DNA of 64,000 nucleotides from Ooceraea biroi. Lineage: Eukaryota; Arthropoda; Insecta; Hymenoptera; Formicidae. How positions within the stretch are numbered: position 1 is the first letter of the stretch; each line of letters begins with the position of its first letter. Both the position numbers and the translations under genes were made by a program. The notes beneath the pieces were generated by a model. That model was given only the letters and a program-made list of their open reading frames with translations. It did no database searches and was not told the DNA's origin. The stretch lies in assembly GCF_003672135.1 (NCBI RefSeq), contig NC_039512.1, positions 10,618,874 through 10,682,873 of the forward strand, in the 5' to 3' direction. Below, in pieces: positions 62,861 to 64,000 of this stretch.

Positions 62861-64000
62861 CTCGAATCTTAATTAACGTTAATCTAATTTAATCGATAAA
62901 AGCAGCATTTCATTATAAAAACAGCTTTCTGTCTTTTACGGGTCTTACGCATTTAATGCGAAATGTTTCGTGGACACAGCTATCACATTTACGAAAAGCA
63001 TGGATGAGCCGCGCTTACGCAGGGAATTCTGCATTTGCTGTTTTGCAGCTGCTGTTGAACATATGCATCCTTGCAACCGTTGCCTTTGCCACCTTTTAAC
63101 TTAATGACGGACAATAAGGCTAGGCGGAAGATGACGACAGTGACGACAGATAAGCTCCGAGGTTGCTCTGTTTGCGAAACTCTCTCCTACACTCAGACAA
63201 TTAATTACCTTGGCAATTAAACACTCGCCAAGTCTGACGAGCAATTATTTCTCCAAACGCCACTGTGGCGCTTGATATACGCCGGGGTACGCCGGGGAAG
63301 CCGTGGGATTTGGCAAATATTTATCTCCTAATGAATTCGGGGTTGATTCCTCTAACTTTCGGAAAAATCTCTCAATTTTGAGGAAAGAATTTACACTTGA
63401 CGCTGGTCTCATTATCAATTTATCGCGATAATTGTGTGTCGTTGTCGCATTAAATTTTAATGACCGTTAGGCTGGCGTAAATTTTAATTGTTAAATAGCA
63501 AACGGTAGTCGGCGACGACTGCGTTGAGAATTACATTGGACCGACGAAAATTCGCGGCACGTTAATGGAATTTCTAATTAGATAATTTAATACGTTACTC
63601 TGCTTCCCAAATCTTTGTATACATTAAATATTAAATGTATGTGTAGGGGTACCATAATTATAAATTAAACATGGCTGCGAGGCCCTTAAGCAGACAAATT
63701 GAATATTCACTACTAAAATCACGATTAAATTATTATACAATTTCCAGAGACTAGCTACTAAATCTCGAGATTGAAATGTTGATGTTAGACGCGAATATTA
63801 AAAATCAGTATTACGTATGAGCTGATGCGGCGTTTACATTCACATTGAAATTCAACCTGCAATTATTGAAGATCGCATCAATTAACGTGACTCGCAAAGT
63901 AGCGTTTTAATTATCGTGCAGTGCTTTTAAATTGCGCGCAACTTCGTCGTTGAGGGTTGCCTGCCCAGGAATAACATTACGAGACGCGCACTTTGTCCGG
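62861..64000. other. Window end, no gene recognised
   Basis: Ordinary mixed-composition sequence with a short perfect tandem TACGCCGGGG at about 63279-63298. If the neuroligin intron extends this far, its acceptor lies beyond the window. Confidence 0.45.

Overview
The window reads as insect nuclear DNA, most likely from a hymenopteran such as an ant. This is an inference from one spliced neuroligin exon with a canonical donor, long gene-poor stretches, abundant CpG, and mariner-type transposons and miniature inverted-repeat elements (MITEs). There are no operons, rRNA genes or convincing tRNAs. Nearly all open reading frames are chance frames.

Layout. Positions 1-2936 are upstream sequence and probable 5' leader. 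The only gene recognised with high confidence is a neuroligin, whose first coding exon (signal peptide plus the start of the cholinesterase-like domain) lies at 2937-3324 on the + strand and ends in a GTAAGT donor. No following neuroligin exon was recognised, so most or all of 3325-64000 is probably one very long first coding intron. Two weak exon candidates face each other near 29.3-29.5 kb.

The intron carries transposon debris: a 1.1 kb element with about 260 bp inverted termini around a 118 bp tandem array (23.3-24.4 kb); a 177 bp Harbinger-like MITE (25.5 kb); a rearranged transposase fragment (30.6-31.1 kb); a 757 bp internally deleted DUF4817-type element (34.4-35.2 kb); a full-length but broken mariner (50.9-52.2 kb, - strand); and a 204 bp mariner-derived MITE that keeps the transposase C-terminus (60.4-60.6 kb). 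Three elements share CAGGGTG termini flanked by TA or TATA.

The least explained object is a 3.4 kb composite at 47319-50734. Two 0.79 kb inverted arms, nearly identical to each other, enclose a 1.8 kb loop. The loop holds a 228 bp direct duplication, a smaller fold-back, and on the - strand a coding-looking stretch with a well-formed intron, stop codon and poly(A) signal. It matches no family I recognise and is the best candidate here for something undescribed.
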